This document shows positions 23,583-34,895 of a DNA stretch of 64,000 nucleotides, in pieces. The DNA is from Impatiens glandulifera. Taxonomy: Eukaryota; Streptophyta; Magnoliopsida; Ericales; Balsaminaceae. The position numbers and the translations under genes were made by a program. A model generated the notes under the pieces. It ran no database searches. It was not told the DNA's origin and saw only the letters and a list, made by a program, of their open reading frames with translations. The stretch spans positions 14,391,889 through 14,455,888 of the forward strand of contig NC_061864.1 in the NCBI RefSeq assembly GCF_907164915.1, read 5' to 3'. Numbering within the stretch: the first letter of the stretch is position 1; every line of letters starts with the position of its first letter.

Positions 23583-24745
23583 ATGTTTTGACATGTTTAA
23601 CGACACATTTAACACGTCTGGGTACTTTTGACACATTTTAGCACGTTTTTTACGTTTTTGACATGTTTAACATGTTTTGTTCCGTTTAATATACTTGTGA
23701 AACATTTAAAATTTCTGGTTCGTTTAATTTATTTTTTGCTCCGTCTAATATTTCTTTGACATTATTATACGTTTTTTTATCCGTTTAAAACGTGCCAAAA
23801 ATGTGACAAACATGAAAAATGTTAAACGTGCTAAAAACGTGATGAATGTGTTTAATGTGTGAAAACATGTTAAACGTGTCAAAAATGTGTTAAACATGTT
23901 AAACATGCAAAATATGTGAAAAACGTGTTAAACATGCCAAAAAAAATGTCAACACGTGTTTAATGTGTGAAAACGTGTAAAACATGTCAAAAACATATTA
24001 AATATGTATGTGAAAAACGTGTTAAACATGCCAAAATTGTATCAAAACATTTTAAGTGTGTCAAAAAAATGTTAAACGTCTTTAAAACGTGTTAAACGTG
24101 ACAAAAACATGAAAAACCTATTAAACGTGTCAAAAACATGAAAAACGTGTTAAACGTGTAAAAAAACATGTTAAATGTGTCAAAAACGTGAAAACATGTT
24201 AAACGCGTGAAAAACGTGTTAAATATATTAAAAACATGTTAAACCTAACATAAATGTGAAAAACATGTTAAACATGTCAAAAACGTGCCAAAATATGGAA
24301 AACGTGTTCAATGTATCAAAAATGTGAAAACATGTTAAAAATGTCAAAACGTGAAACACATGTTAAACGCGTAAAAAAACGTGTTAAACGTGTTAAAAAC
24401 ATATTAAATGTGACATAAACATGATAAATGTGTTTAATATGTGAAAAGCGTGTTAAACATGTCAAAAACGTGTCAAAACGTGAAAAACGTGTTCAATGTG
24501 TCAAAAACGTGAAAAATATGTTAAACGTGTAAAAAATGTACCAAACACGTGACAAAAACGTGTAAAAAATGTGAAAACATATTAAACTTGTCAAAATTGT
24601 GTTAAACGTGTTATAAACGTGTTAAAATATCAAAAACGTGTTAAACGTGCCTAAACGTGTGAAATGAATTAAAACGAGTTACAAAGCTAAAAACGTATTA
24701 AGCTAGTCAAAACATGTTAAATAAATATTTGTTAAATAAGTTAAA
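23583..24745. repeat. Degenerate minisatellite of AACGTGTTAA-type units with an orientation switch
   Basis: About 1.16 kb consists almost wholly of variants of a 10-11 bp unit, such as AAACGTGTTAAACATGTCAA. In the first about 190 bp (23583-23775) the unit appears as its complement (TTTTGACATGTTTAAC); from about 23785 it runs the other way for about 950 bp. The units are diverged (CATG/CGTG and GTTAAA/GTCAAA alternate), and no open frame crosses them. The two orientations could pair as a long imperfect hairpin. Confidence 0.8.
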
Positions 24746-24904
24746 AACATGTTAAGTAAATAAATTTAAATTACAATTCCGATATAAAAAGATTGGAATT
24801 GAAAACTATAAAATTACACTATATCCAATTCTATTGGAATTCTAATTTCAATTTCAATTCTTAATATTAAGGTGTCTACCAAATATAAGAATTAAAAATT
24901 GGAC

Positions 24905-24965
24905 ATTTCAATTTCAATTCCAATTCCAATTCCAATTCCAATTCCAATTCCAATTCTAATTCCAA
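24905..24965. repeat. AATTCC hexanucleotide microsatellite
   Basis: About eight copies of AATTCC, flanked by degenerate AATTTC copies. Confidence 0.9.
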
Positions 24966-26003
24966 ATAACTCATTCTCATAAAAATAGACTACCAATCAT
25001 CGTACCAATAAATAAATCACAAATTTAAAATAATATAGATTTAAGGGAGTGAAAGATCATTACACCCGAATTATTAATCACCCTAACTCTCTTACAAAAT
25101 TAACCCTAACTCTCTTACAAAATTAATTCTACATTTATTTTTATATACATTTTACCTCTACTTATTAATTAATCAAAATATCCATTAATATATTAAAATA
25201 TTATTTATTTAAATAAAAAATATATTTATATATATTTATCCTCGTAATATTTTTATTTTAATAAATTTAAATAACTCATTTTTTATAATCTATACCAAAA
25301 TTATTAAGAAATTGATAATTCGGTGGATTGTTAATCTGTTCTAATCATTTTTTAAACTATTTTTCTAATGGTTAACTTATAAACCAGTTTAGTTATATAT
25401 TTATATTTTTTAATTTATATTAGTTATTTTTATAAATATTAGATATATTATAAATAATATTTAATAATTTATATATATTAGTTATTTTAAATTATAATTT
25501 GCATAGAAATTTTAAAAAAATTCTAATTTATATAATTATTAGTTTAAAAATAAAAATATTAAAAATTATATTAAATTGTTACAATAATATAATATATTGA
25601 TAAAAAAATGGAGAATAACGACAGTACAAATAAAAGATTTTGAAAAAATTATTTAATAAATTTAATAATTAATTAAAAATTTTAAGTTATTGGTTTCGTT
25701 TAACTAACCAGAAAGTAAAACCAATACCAATATCGGTCGTAACCAATACCAATATCGGTCGTTTAATCGATTTGTAAAGTAAACGGTAAAATCGGATAAT
25801 TGTATATTATTTTAATAATAAAAGTTTAAGATAACATTTGAACATAACTAAAGTATAAGAGTGATATGAAGTCAAATTAAGTTTTCGTCCTTGTTCATTG
25901 TTACAACTCATTTCAAATTCAGCTGATATCATGTTCTTCTTCTTCTTCTTTCTAAAACCTTAATGGTAAAACCCTAGCGAACAAGAACCAAAAACCAGAG
26001 AGT
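24966..26003. other. Intergenic region upstream of the PPR gene
   Basis: AT-rich DNA without a visible gene. A short direct repeat (CCAATACCAATATCGGTCGT, twice, 25720-25762) and another small one (CCCTAACTCTCTTACAAAAT, twice, 25082-25124) are present. The last 100 bp, with TTCTTCTTCTTCTT before the ATG, are probably the 5' leader of the PPR gene. Confidence 0.5.
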
Positions 26004-28343
26004 ATGAACCAGTTATCGCCGCCTAATATCGGCGATAAGATCACCAACATCCTCTCCTCCGAAAACACCAATAATCAATCTCTCTCACAATTCATTCCTC
26101 ACCTCACTCCACCGCTCATACTCTCCATCATCTCGTCCAAACACCTCGCTTCACGCCCCAACACTTTACTCGCTTTCTACAGATGGGCTGAAAGCTCCGT
26201 TCCCCATTTCTCTATGCGTAACAACCCTTCAGAAAACCTCCATCCTCTCCTTTCTCTCCTAAGATCTCTCTTCCGGTTCAACAAGTTTGCTGACGCCAGG
26301 TCACTGCTCCTGAGTTTCATAGCCGTCGATGGCAACCACATTCTTCACCAAACACTTCTTGGCCATTCTCCTCACAAGCTTCGGTTCTCCAAGGCCTTAC
26401 TGGATACCGCCACTGGAGCTTATGCGCAGAGTGGACGCCCGCACATGGGGTATCAAATTTTCAAGAAGATGAAGCAGAGAATGATTCGACCAAATCTATT
26501 AACTTGTACAACTCTACTTAACTCGTTGGTAAAGTTCTCTACTTCCTCCCCCATTTCGCTTTGTGAGGAGGTATTCTTTGATGCTATCAAGCTTGGAATT
26601 GTTCCAAATACGGACGTGTTTAATATACTGATTAATGGGTATTGTTTGAGAAATAAGGTCGCCGAGGCTTTGGAAATGCTGAAGAAAATGGAGGAATATA
26701 AATGTTCACCTGATCTGGTAACTTACAGTACAATGTTGGATGTGTTTTGTAAAAAGGGTAGGTTGATTGAGGTTAGGGAGTTACTAGTTGACATGAAAGA
26801 AAGAGGCTTACAGCCTAACAAGAACATATATAATGCATTGGTTCATTGTTATTGTAATGCTGGGTTATTGAAGGAAGCAACTTCGATTATTGATTTAATG
26901 GGACAACAGAATCTGTTGCCTGATGTTGTTACTTACAACACGTTGATCAATGGCTTTTGTAGTAAAGGAAGAGTTGACGAGGCTTTTCGACTTCGAGATG
27001 AGATGGAGACTTTAGATTTGTTGCCTGACTTGATCACTTACAACACGTTAATGAATGGTTGTGTTGAGCACAAGAGTAGTACAGATGCTCTGAAGCTGTT
27101 TGAAGAAATGAAACAGAAGGGGTTGACACTCAATGTAGTTACCTATAATATATTGCTAAAATTATACTGTAAAATTGGGAACATGGACAAAGCTAACAGT
27201 CTTATTCTGGAGATGGAAGAAAATGGACTTACTCTTGATTCTTTTACATATAATACATTGATTAGTGGTTATAGTAAAACAGGGAATCTAGGAGAGGCCT
27301 TAAGGAGGATGAAAGACATGGGTGTCAAAGGACTAAAGATGGATAATGTGACCCTAAATACCGTTCTTCATACTCTTTGCAAAGAGAAAAAGCTGGACGA
27401 GGCCTATGAGTTACTTACAGATGCAAACCAGAAAGGTTATGTTATTGATGAGATGAGCTATGGAATATTGATTACTGGCTGCTATTTTGATGGAAATGAT
27501 GATAGAGCAGTTGAACTGTGGGATGAGATGAACAAAAAACGTATAGTTACTAGTGTTGACACATATAACTCTATTATCGGAGTTTTCTGCAAGTTAGGGA
27601 AAATGGACCAAGCTATGCATAAATTGGATGAACTTACTGTAAATGGATTGGTTCCAGATGAAACAACACATAATACAATCATCCATGGGTACTGCTTGGA
27701 GGGTAATATTGATAAAGCTTTCCAATTCCACAACAAAATGGTAGAAAACTCATGTAAACCAAATGTATTTACATGCAACATTCTTCTGCATGGGCTTTTG
27801 AAGGAGGGGATGGTTGAAAAAGCTCTTAAGCTTTTCAAAACATGGGTTTCAAAAGGCAGAGCAGTTGATGCAGTGACCTGCAATACAATAATATCTGCAC
27901 TATGTAAAGAAGGAAGACTTGCTGATGCATTGAGTCTAGTTAAAGATATGGATGCCAAAAGTTTAAGACCTGATGATTATAATTACAATTCTCTTTTCAG
28001 TGCTTTAGTTGATGCAGGTCAAGCTAAAGAAGCAGAGGAGATAATGGGTAAAATGGTTGAGATAAAACATTTAGGTGAACGATCTTTAGAAATAATTAGA
28101 GTAAAAGATGTGGGAGTTGATGAAACCCCGAAAGAATTGGACTCGAGCATTATAGCTTATTCGGAGCAGATCAATGAGCTTTGCGCCGAAGGGAAATACA
28201 AAGAAGCCATGTCTATTTTTCGGCGATTAACTGAGGAGGGTACTATTTTGAGTAAATCAGTGTATCTCAATTTAATGAAGGGACTTCTCAAGAGAAAAAA
28301 GCCTGTAGCAAAGAAAATAACTGGTTTCGCAGCACCTTCATAG
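26004..28343 (+). CDS. P-class pentatricopeptide repeat (PPR) protein
   Basis: This single-exon gene encodes 779 residues, typical of PPR genes. From about residue 130 to 690 it is an almost unbroken run of about 16 motifs, mostly 35 residues long (for example VVTYNTLINGFCSKGRVDEA). A further degenerate repeat lies near 720-755. No E, DYW or SMR domain follows, so it belongs to the P class. P-class proteins bind single-stranded organellar RNA and affect stability, splicing or translation in mitochondria or plastids. Residues 1-120 lack repeats and contain the organelle-targeting region if there is one; a classic presequence is not obvious. Most repeats carry N at position 5 and D at position 35, which predicts a uridine-rich RNA target. 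It resembles Arabidopsis P-class proteins such as At2g16880, by memory of the N-terminal region only. Confidence 0.93.
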   Translation: MNQLSPPNIGDKITNILSSENTNNQSLSQFIPHLTPPLILSIISSKHLASRPNTLLAFYRWAESSVPHFSMRNNPSENLHPLLSLLRSLFRFNKFADARSLLLSFIAVDGNHILHQTLLGHSPHKLRFSKALLDTATGAYAQSGRPHMGYQIFKKMKQRMIRPNLLTCTTLLNSLVKFSTSSPISLCEEVFFDAIKLGIVPNTDVFNILINGYCLRNKVAEALEMLKKMEEYKCSPDLVTYSTMLDVFCKKGRLIEVRELLVDMKERGLQPNKNIYNALVHCYCNAGLLKEATSIIDLMGQQNLLPDVVTYNTLINGFCSKGRVDEAFRLRDEMETLDLLPDLITYNTLMNGCVEHKSSTDALKLFEEMKQKGLTLNVVTYNILLKLYCKIGNMDKANSLILEMEENGLTLDSFTYNTLISGYSKTGNLGEALRRMKDMGVKGLKMDNVTLNTVLHTLCKEKKLDEAYELLTDANQKGYVIDEMSYGILITGCYFDGNDDRAVELWDEMNKKRIVTSVDTYNSIIGVFCKLGKMDQAMHKLDELTVNGLVPDETTHNTIIHGYCLEGNIDKAFQFHNKMVENSCKPNVFTCNILLHGLLKEGMVEKALKLFKTWVSKGRAVDAVTCNTIISALCKEGRLADALSLVKDMDAKSLRPDDYNYNSLFSALVDAGQAKEAEEIMGKMVEIKHLGERSLEIIRVKDVGVDETPKELDSSIIAYSEQINELCAEGKYKEAMSIFRRLTEEGTILSKSVYLNLMKGLLKRKKPVAKKITGFAAPS

Positions 28344-30394
28344 CAGACGGGTTTTTCTCCATCAACTATTGCAAACTTGAGATCTCATCAAACCGTCAAG
28401 AGTCTCTGCAGGTAAAGGTATATCTCTCTTACCAAGGCCAGAAATATAGTAATAGAGATGTAATTATCAAAGTATTTTACATGGTTTGTGATCATTATGC
28501 TTGAATATTCTACTTTAATGAGGTCATGTTCAATTTCCAAATTTAAAAATGCAACATTACTAGATTCTGATTGTTGATTACTGGATTAGTTTTTACGTTG
28601 CTGAATAATCATTTTTAGGACTTTGAGCTGCTGAGTTTGATGATATGTGTGGCCCAACACTGCATTTTGCTCATGAATTTTGATGTTGCTTTTCTCTTTG
28701 GTGTTAATGCTGGTTGAGAATAATTTGTGCACTCTCTACAAAGATAGATTAAAGGATTAATGAAAAAAAATACATCTGTATAATCTTCTGAGTCTTATTG
28801 ACATGCTTTATAGGTCCAGCTGCTGCAGTTTCCTGAAAAGTGGCATTGATCTGTCAGCTCAACTGCTCTATTTCCACGGTACTTCCTTAAACCAATGAAC
28901 TCAGGTTTATACTGAAAACATAAACCCTCATGGTAGTAATTCTTGTAGTTACCTTACGGAAACGGATGCAGACTATTTTGCTGAGCAAGTTCTTTGTTTT
29001 TTCTACCGATTTGCTTATGATGGTTCTACCTTGGTGTTCAATCTTGGTTCGAAATAAACACTTCTGTTACTAATCAGATGAATCAGCTGCAGAAATTGAG
29101 ATGATTTTACCTATTATTGTTCATCAGTCTCAATATTGATGCAATCTCATGGAGATACATACCAGTTCAGTTTTTTATTCAAACATTTTCTCTCTTTTTC
29201 CCTTTTTTAACATGAATACTGAAAAGCGAGTCTTTTTCTCTTTTTTTAATTTGCAGGTGCTCTTAGTCTTAGGATTCGAACTGAGATAATCCATACAATA
29301 GATATCAAGAATTTATAAACTGTAAGGTCCCAAAATTTCTCCCATTTGTTTATTTCTGCATCTTCAAACATACTAAATTTGGCTCGGTTTATATTTTCAG
29401 AAAAATGATCTAAGAGCTCGGCTAATCAAGTTGTCCAATTACTTAGTTTCACACCATGAGAGAACTTTCAGAAAGGAGCGATCTTCATGTCAGCCTGGTA
29501 GTTCTCAAATTTTGTTGATCATGGAAATCCCAAGACAGTGTCTATAGTATAAGTTTGTAATTTAAAATCGACAGTTAGTGGAAAGAATGTCATTAACCAC
29601 ATAGGATACTATTCTTTTTGTTAAGAATTGATTATTATTTTAACATATATGAGTCAGAATTTGTTAATGTGTAGTAACAACAGATTTAAGTCCCTTATTA
29701 AGGGACCATCTAATTTCTTGTGTTTTACATATCATATGGTTTGACTAACAAGATCACTTATTTAAGTTTACAGATTCTCTCTTCATCAATCATGAGACAT
29801 AATATCACAACATTGCAACTTTGGTCATTGATTCCAGAACATATAACAGATATCCAAAAAGTTTCAGTTTTTGCCAAGGTCTGTCATCATATTAACTTGA
29901 AAGAAAGAAGAAAAACAATTAGCTTATAGTGGAAGGAATACCTCCACAATATTTTGATACATCATCCACTAAAGACATAATAAATATTGAGCTAAACTAC
30001 CGGCCATCCTTCTGTACTTGCTTTTTTTATTATCTCTTCCTGCTTAAGAAAATGGAGTTAAAAGGTTAGTATCATGTCTAAATTGTTTTATTTGTTAGTG
30101 GAACAACATTGACATAAAGTGTACACCTTTAAATAGTGTTATAGAACCACTAAGTTGTAAAAGCTGGAAAACTTTTTTAGTTTCTATCATGATTGAAAAG
30201 CTACAAAATCATTTCATGAACGGATCGATTCACTTTTAGGATATGAAATTGTAAGTTTTCGAGAAAGAAAAAAATTAACAATTCGATACCTGGATGATTG
30301 TGGTAATCCTCCCAGGGTTATCCTGAATTAAGCATTAAACATGAAAATATAAGTAAGTTGTGCAGAACTACATATCAAAGTATTTTGTTATATT
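28344..30394. other. Intergenic, between the PPR gene and the convergent aminotransferase gene
   Basis: No coding gene is seen. The first part may be 3' untranslated region of the PPR gene. Splice-like sites occur (CTGCAG then GTAAAG at 28406-28416; TTTGCAG at 29254), so introns in that region are possible but unproven. The right end serves as the 3' flank of the minus-strand aminotransferase gene. Confidence 0.4.
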
Positions 30395-33300
30395 TTATCG
30401 TACAGTGAATCGTTTCTCTGTTATTATATCCTTCCATGGTTTTCCCATATGCAGTAACTCAAGTGACCTAGGAACTTGAACTGTCTCCACATGCTGCAAA
30501 AGCCTCAAACTACCTACAAGCATATAAATAAGAATGAAACTAAATAAACTAAATCTTGAAATCTCAAAAGCTTTCATCTTAACATATAACAACCCCTTCA
30601 AAATGCATCAAATTCACACAAAAAAAAACTTTTTCATCGAAATAAACTTCGAGATCAGACTTCACTCTACACTGTAACATTCTTAATATAGTTTGCAAAT
30701 TGTGCCCTCACTTTTCCAGTGAAACTTGCACCACTATTTGAACTTTGTTTTTGTGAATTATATTTAACATACTTTTCAATAACATTTGATTTGTGAGCCT
30801 CAACATATTCTTTATGTATAACACATGCAATGGTTTGGTTCGCTTGCCCAGCGTGGGGTAGCTTTCATCTTAAGCTACAACTAAATACATATGAGTCAAG
30901 TTGGAGCTCTATTATAAAAGATCGAGTCGAGCTCAAGCTCAAGTCCGAATATATGTTAAATGAGCCGAGCTCGAGCCTGGAACTTTCTGCTTGGCTCGTT
31001 TACAACCCTACATTATACATATTTTGAATAAATAAATGTATAATTTTGTAATGTATCACATACATTAGTTTGAATAATTAACTACTGGTAATTAGTTTAA
31101 CATTATAATTTATTTTAGCAATAAACATCTAATATTGGGTTGGAATAACATACTAATCATGTTTCTATATTCTTTTGTATTAACAAGAATAATATTTGTT
31201 TAACATGCACTATCAAATTTTGATATATCTAACTTCTTTTATCTGATAAATCAACTTTATATATAATCTATCAATAAGTGTTTATTCTAGAAAAAGCTAT
31301 GAAAATGGGAAGGCAGGGGGTAAAAATGTTACTTGTAATAAATGCTTCTTCCCAAGTTTCACGCTCAGACCATGATGGAGCAACTTCTCGTACAGCTATT
31401 CCTATACTGAAACATATACTGGAAAAATAGAAATTTTGCCATTTCCAGTGAAAAAACATCATGTTTCTGAGTCTAGATCAAACTCCGGATCAATATGAGA
31501 AACTGTCAATAATTAAAATTAAAATTTTGGATCCATAATATGCCAATTCTCATATAAACCAGAAGCAATTCACCAACCAACAAGGAACACAATCTTAGTG
31601 CACGAGCATTATAACCTTAGTTTAAGAACAAAAGTAACATACTCGATGATCACTTGGCGGATAACACCAGGAAGGACCCCTTCTGTGAGGGGGGCTGTTT
31701 GAACCTCCAGCGTGTGTGTAGCTGCACAATCAAGTGAATATTTCTTTTGATCACCACTAGCCTAGAGGGAAAGAAGTATGCCAATATTATGACCTTGATA
31801 TACATTTGAGAAACTAAGGATTATCAAATGAAATTGAAACTACATTTTGGAGAATACTCATTGCTATGTATAATCTTACAAGAAAAAAAATATGGAAAAA
31901 TAAAATAAAATCATAATTTACATGGTAATGTGCATATATATAGTTACAACAGTCTAAATATCAGAAATTTTTTATTTCATAATTTACATAATCATCAATA
32001 TCCTTTTATATCGATCTGGTTTCTTGCTATTTCATTAACATAATCATCAATACTCCTTCAAGTTGGAGCAAAGATGTCAACCAAGCCTAACTTGTTGCAG
32101 ATAATTTTAATTCTTTTTCCTGGTATGAATTTATAAACATATCCACAAGTTATTCACCAGTAAGAACATGTCTTGTGGAAATAACACTTTCTTCAAGTTT
32201 TTTTCTTGAAAAAAGTAGTGATTGATTTCAATGTGTTCATTCTTACATGAAATATATGATTGGCTATGTGAATAGCAGGTTGATTATCACACCACACCTA
32301 CATTTTCTTTGACAGTCAAAAACCCTAACTCGTTCAACATCACTGAGATGGGAATAATAGTGTCTAGACAACTAATTAAATACCACAAGTGTTCTTAGAG
32401 TTCCTATAAAACCAACAATCTTACACTTTGAGTGCAGATTAATAATATTTAAGTTAAGAATAAGTTCACATTTGAAAACGACTATTTTCTCTGTTTCTCA
32501 TCTTATCAAATTTTCATTTGGGGAGATTGTGTGAGTTGTTGTGGTATAATATATAGACTATGGTTATTTCCAAATAGGGCACAACAAATTGCATGGATAC
32601 AAGTCAAAATAATGTTATAGCATGATAAAATTAATACACAAAAACGAGATAGACATCAAATAATCACGCTTTGCCAAGTCAAGTTGATGCACATAGGACT
32701 CACCTTGCGACAAACAACAAAGAAGTTTGTGACACTTCCTTCTAGGATCCGGTCCCCATCATTGGATAACAGGATCTCAGTAGCTGAAGAAGGCCTAAAC
32801 TCCTCTAAACTCTTCCTTATTCTGTTCAAAAACGAGGTATTAAAACCAAAATTCAATGATTATGTCTAACATGAAGAAAAACAAACATGTTTGCATAATG
32901 CGAATTTCCTATTGAGAATGGTATTGTGCTTATGCAAACTTTTCTACCTTACCCAATCTGAGTACTTTGCATTAGGGAAACTCCTTCCCCTTCCAACCAC
33001 AGCCAAATGGGCTGCATTGTGTGAAATGCCAAACATAGGAGGCACATAAAATCCCGCATGAACAAAAACATTGAAAGCCCTAGAAACCTTATCTTGGTCC
33101 AAATACCCACTCACAAGCACAGTAACAGACAATTCTTGACTGTCACTCTTCTCTTTCAAAGCAATCGGCAACACTTTCTTAACCGAATCGTCAATTGAAA
33201 GCTCAATCGATTCCCAAATGTCCGACGTCCAAAGAATCGGAACCGATGAAACATTGGAACCGAACAACAGCTTGGGATTTGAATTGCAGAGAATTTGTGC

Positions 33301-33583
33301 GGATTCGGCAAGGCGTCGCAAGTGTCTCTGCCAGAAGAGTAAGACAGAACCGTTGTCATGAGTCCGAGTTGTAGTGTAAGCTCCTGATATAGTGATATAC
33401 TGATATAGTGATATACGAAGTTGGCATATGAAAAGAAGCCGAATTTGCGTAAAAGAAAGAATGGGTTGGATGGGAGATTGATTTACCTTGATGGGTTTGC
33501 AGTAAAACAGAGACTGGCGACGGAATGTCAGTCGAAGAAGCTAGGATACCGTTAACACACAGAAATGAACCACCTGACGACAT
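30395..33583 (-). CDS. Class IV PLP-dependent aminotransferase-like protein
   Basis: Six exons on the minus strand (33583-33487, 33383-32948, 32821-32704, 31761-31643, 31406-31333, 30513-30395) join in frame to 320 residues with GT/AG introns. The fold-type IV signatures are visible. K172 in NAKYSDWVR is the expected Schiff-base lysine. EILLSNDG then LEGSVTNFFV is the usual E...G..E...NFF block, and LPGVIRQVII follows. The C-terminal block SLRLLQHVETVQVP and a WKDI motif match a plant family related to branched-chain, D-amino-acid and aminodeoxychorismate enzymes. Substrate cannot be assigned. There is no obvious targeting peptide (MSSGGSFLCVNG starts directly in the fold). A Mutator-like element begins only about 80 bp upstream of the ATG, so promoter function may be altered. 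Confidence 0.9.
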
Positions 33584-33663
33584 CTTTTCTCCTTCTCGAT
33601 GATAATTAGTGAAGAAGACTTTCGTGAACTTGTTTTGTTTTCCTTGCTTGCTAGGCCTTTCAT

Positions 33664-33780
33664 GAGAAATGATATTCTACGAAGGTTAGCGAAAGCAAGG
33701 CAGCTAGGAGAGAGAAAAAAAAATTAAAATAAAATTAAAACGTTTCAGCTCCTCTTTCTTCTTTCTTCTTCTCTCTCTTT
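33664..33780 (+). repeat. Left terminal inverted repeat of the large MULE
   Basis: It pairs with the reverse complement of about 42020-42147. The strongest block is GTTAGCGAAAGCAAGGC followed by AGCTAGGAGAGAG. Similarity continues more loosely through an A-run, AACGTTTC and a CT-rich tract. The left copy lacks the 23-bp palindromic insert present on the right. Confidence 0.8.
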
Positions 33781-34039
33781 CTTCTTTTCATTTATCACAT
33801 CCGGCGAACGAACCGGCGTCTTCTCTGGCGATTTATCACTTCGGCATCCCGACTTCTACTTTCTTCTTTCGCTCGAAAATGATAAGACACTTCTCATTAT
33901 TTAATATTTCAGTTTCAGAATCGTCCGCCTTCGTGTTCATTTCGTAATATTTTCTTTTCAGGCTGGTGTTTCAGGTAAATCTCCATGCAAGGCCCCAAGA
34001 TCTCCAAGGACAAGGTAAATAAGACATCTTCTATTTTAG

Positions 34040-34120
34040 AATCGTAGGGTTAGGGTTTTGCGGTTAGGGTCAGGGTTTTGCAATTAGGGTTAGGGTTTCA
34101 GGGTTTAGGGTTAGGGTATT
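34040..34120. repeat. Telomere-like TTAGGG/TTTAGGG repeats in the leader region of the protease gene
   Basis: Several degenerate copies of GGGTTAGGGTTT and TTTAGGG occur in a row. Short telo-box runs are common in plant 5' leaders. A matching set (TAAACCCTAGATCT, three times) lies at 41830-41882 near the transposase start. Confidence 0.7.
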
Positions 34121-34239
34121 GCTGCATTATGGTTTTCGAAACAAAGTTTTCGTTACCCGAAAGTCTGATTTAATTGTGTATGGTTGAATTATGGTTAGCC
34201 AAAACTAAATTTATTGTGCATTTGCTGAATTTAGGGACC

Positions 34240-34895
34240 CGAAATAGGCTGTTATGGGTCCCAAAAGTGGGATAACTTCATGTTTGGCTGAATTTAGGGT
34301 CCCGAAAGTGTGATTTCGGGACCCGAAATAGGCTGTTATGGGTCCCGAAAGTGGGATAACTTCATGTTTGGCTGAATTTAGGGTCCCGAAAGTGTGATTT
34401 CGGGACCTGAAATAGGCTGTTATGGGTCCCGAAAGTGGGATAACTTCATATTTGGCTGAATTTAGGGTCCCGAAAGTGTGATTTCGGGACCCGAAATAGG
34501 CTGTTATGGGTCCCGAAAGTGTGGTTTCGGGACCCGAAATAGGCTGTTTCGGGACCTGAAAGTTGGATTACTTAATGTTTGGCTGAATTTAGGGTCCCGA
34601 AAGTGTGTTTCGGGACCCGAAATGGATGGTTTCGGGACCCGAAAGTTGGATTACTTAATGTTTGGCTGAATTTAGGGTCCCGAAAGTGTGTTTCGGGACC
34701 CGAAATGGATGGTTTCGGGACCCGAAAGTTGGATTACTTAATGTTTGGCTGAATTTAGGGTCCCGAAAGTGTGTTTCGGGACCCGAAATGGATGGTTTCG
34801 GGACCCGAAATGGATGGTTTCGGGACCCGAAATAGATGGTTTCGGGACCCGAAAGGGTGCTTCAGGACCCGAAATGGATGGTTTCGGGACCCGAA
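34240..34895. repeat. Palindrome array 1 (TTTCGGGACCCGAAA) in a protease-gene intron
   Basis: About 650 bp with more than twenty copies of a near-perfect palindrome TTTCGGG(A/T)CCCGAAA or its halves. They are nested in a longer repeated block of about 100 bp (GGCTGAATTTAGGGTCCCGA, then TTGGATTACTTAATGTTTGG). The array lies between a candidate upstream exon ending near 34013 and the exon that starts at 34957 or earlier. Confidence 0.9.

Noticed and set aside
27482..27958. 158-codon frame on the strand opposite the PPR gene
   Set aside because: It is a shadow of the strongly supported PPR frame.
34040..34120. True interstitial telomere
   Set aside because: The repeats are few and degenerate and sit in a probable gene leader, where telo-boxes are common.
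34240..34895. CRISPR-like or regularly spaced repeat array
   Set aside because: The genome is a plant's. Spacing is irregular, the repeats are palindromic and nested in larger duplicated blocks, and there are no unique spacers of equal size.
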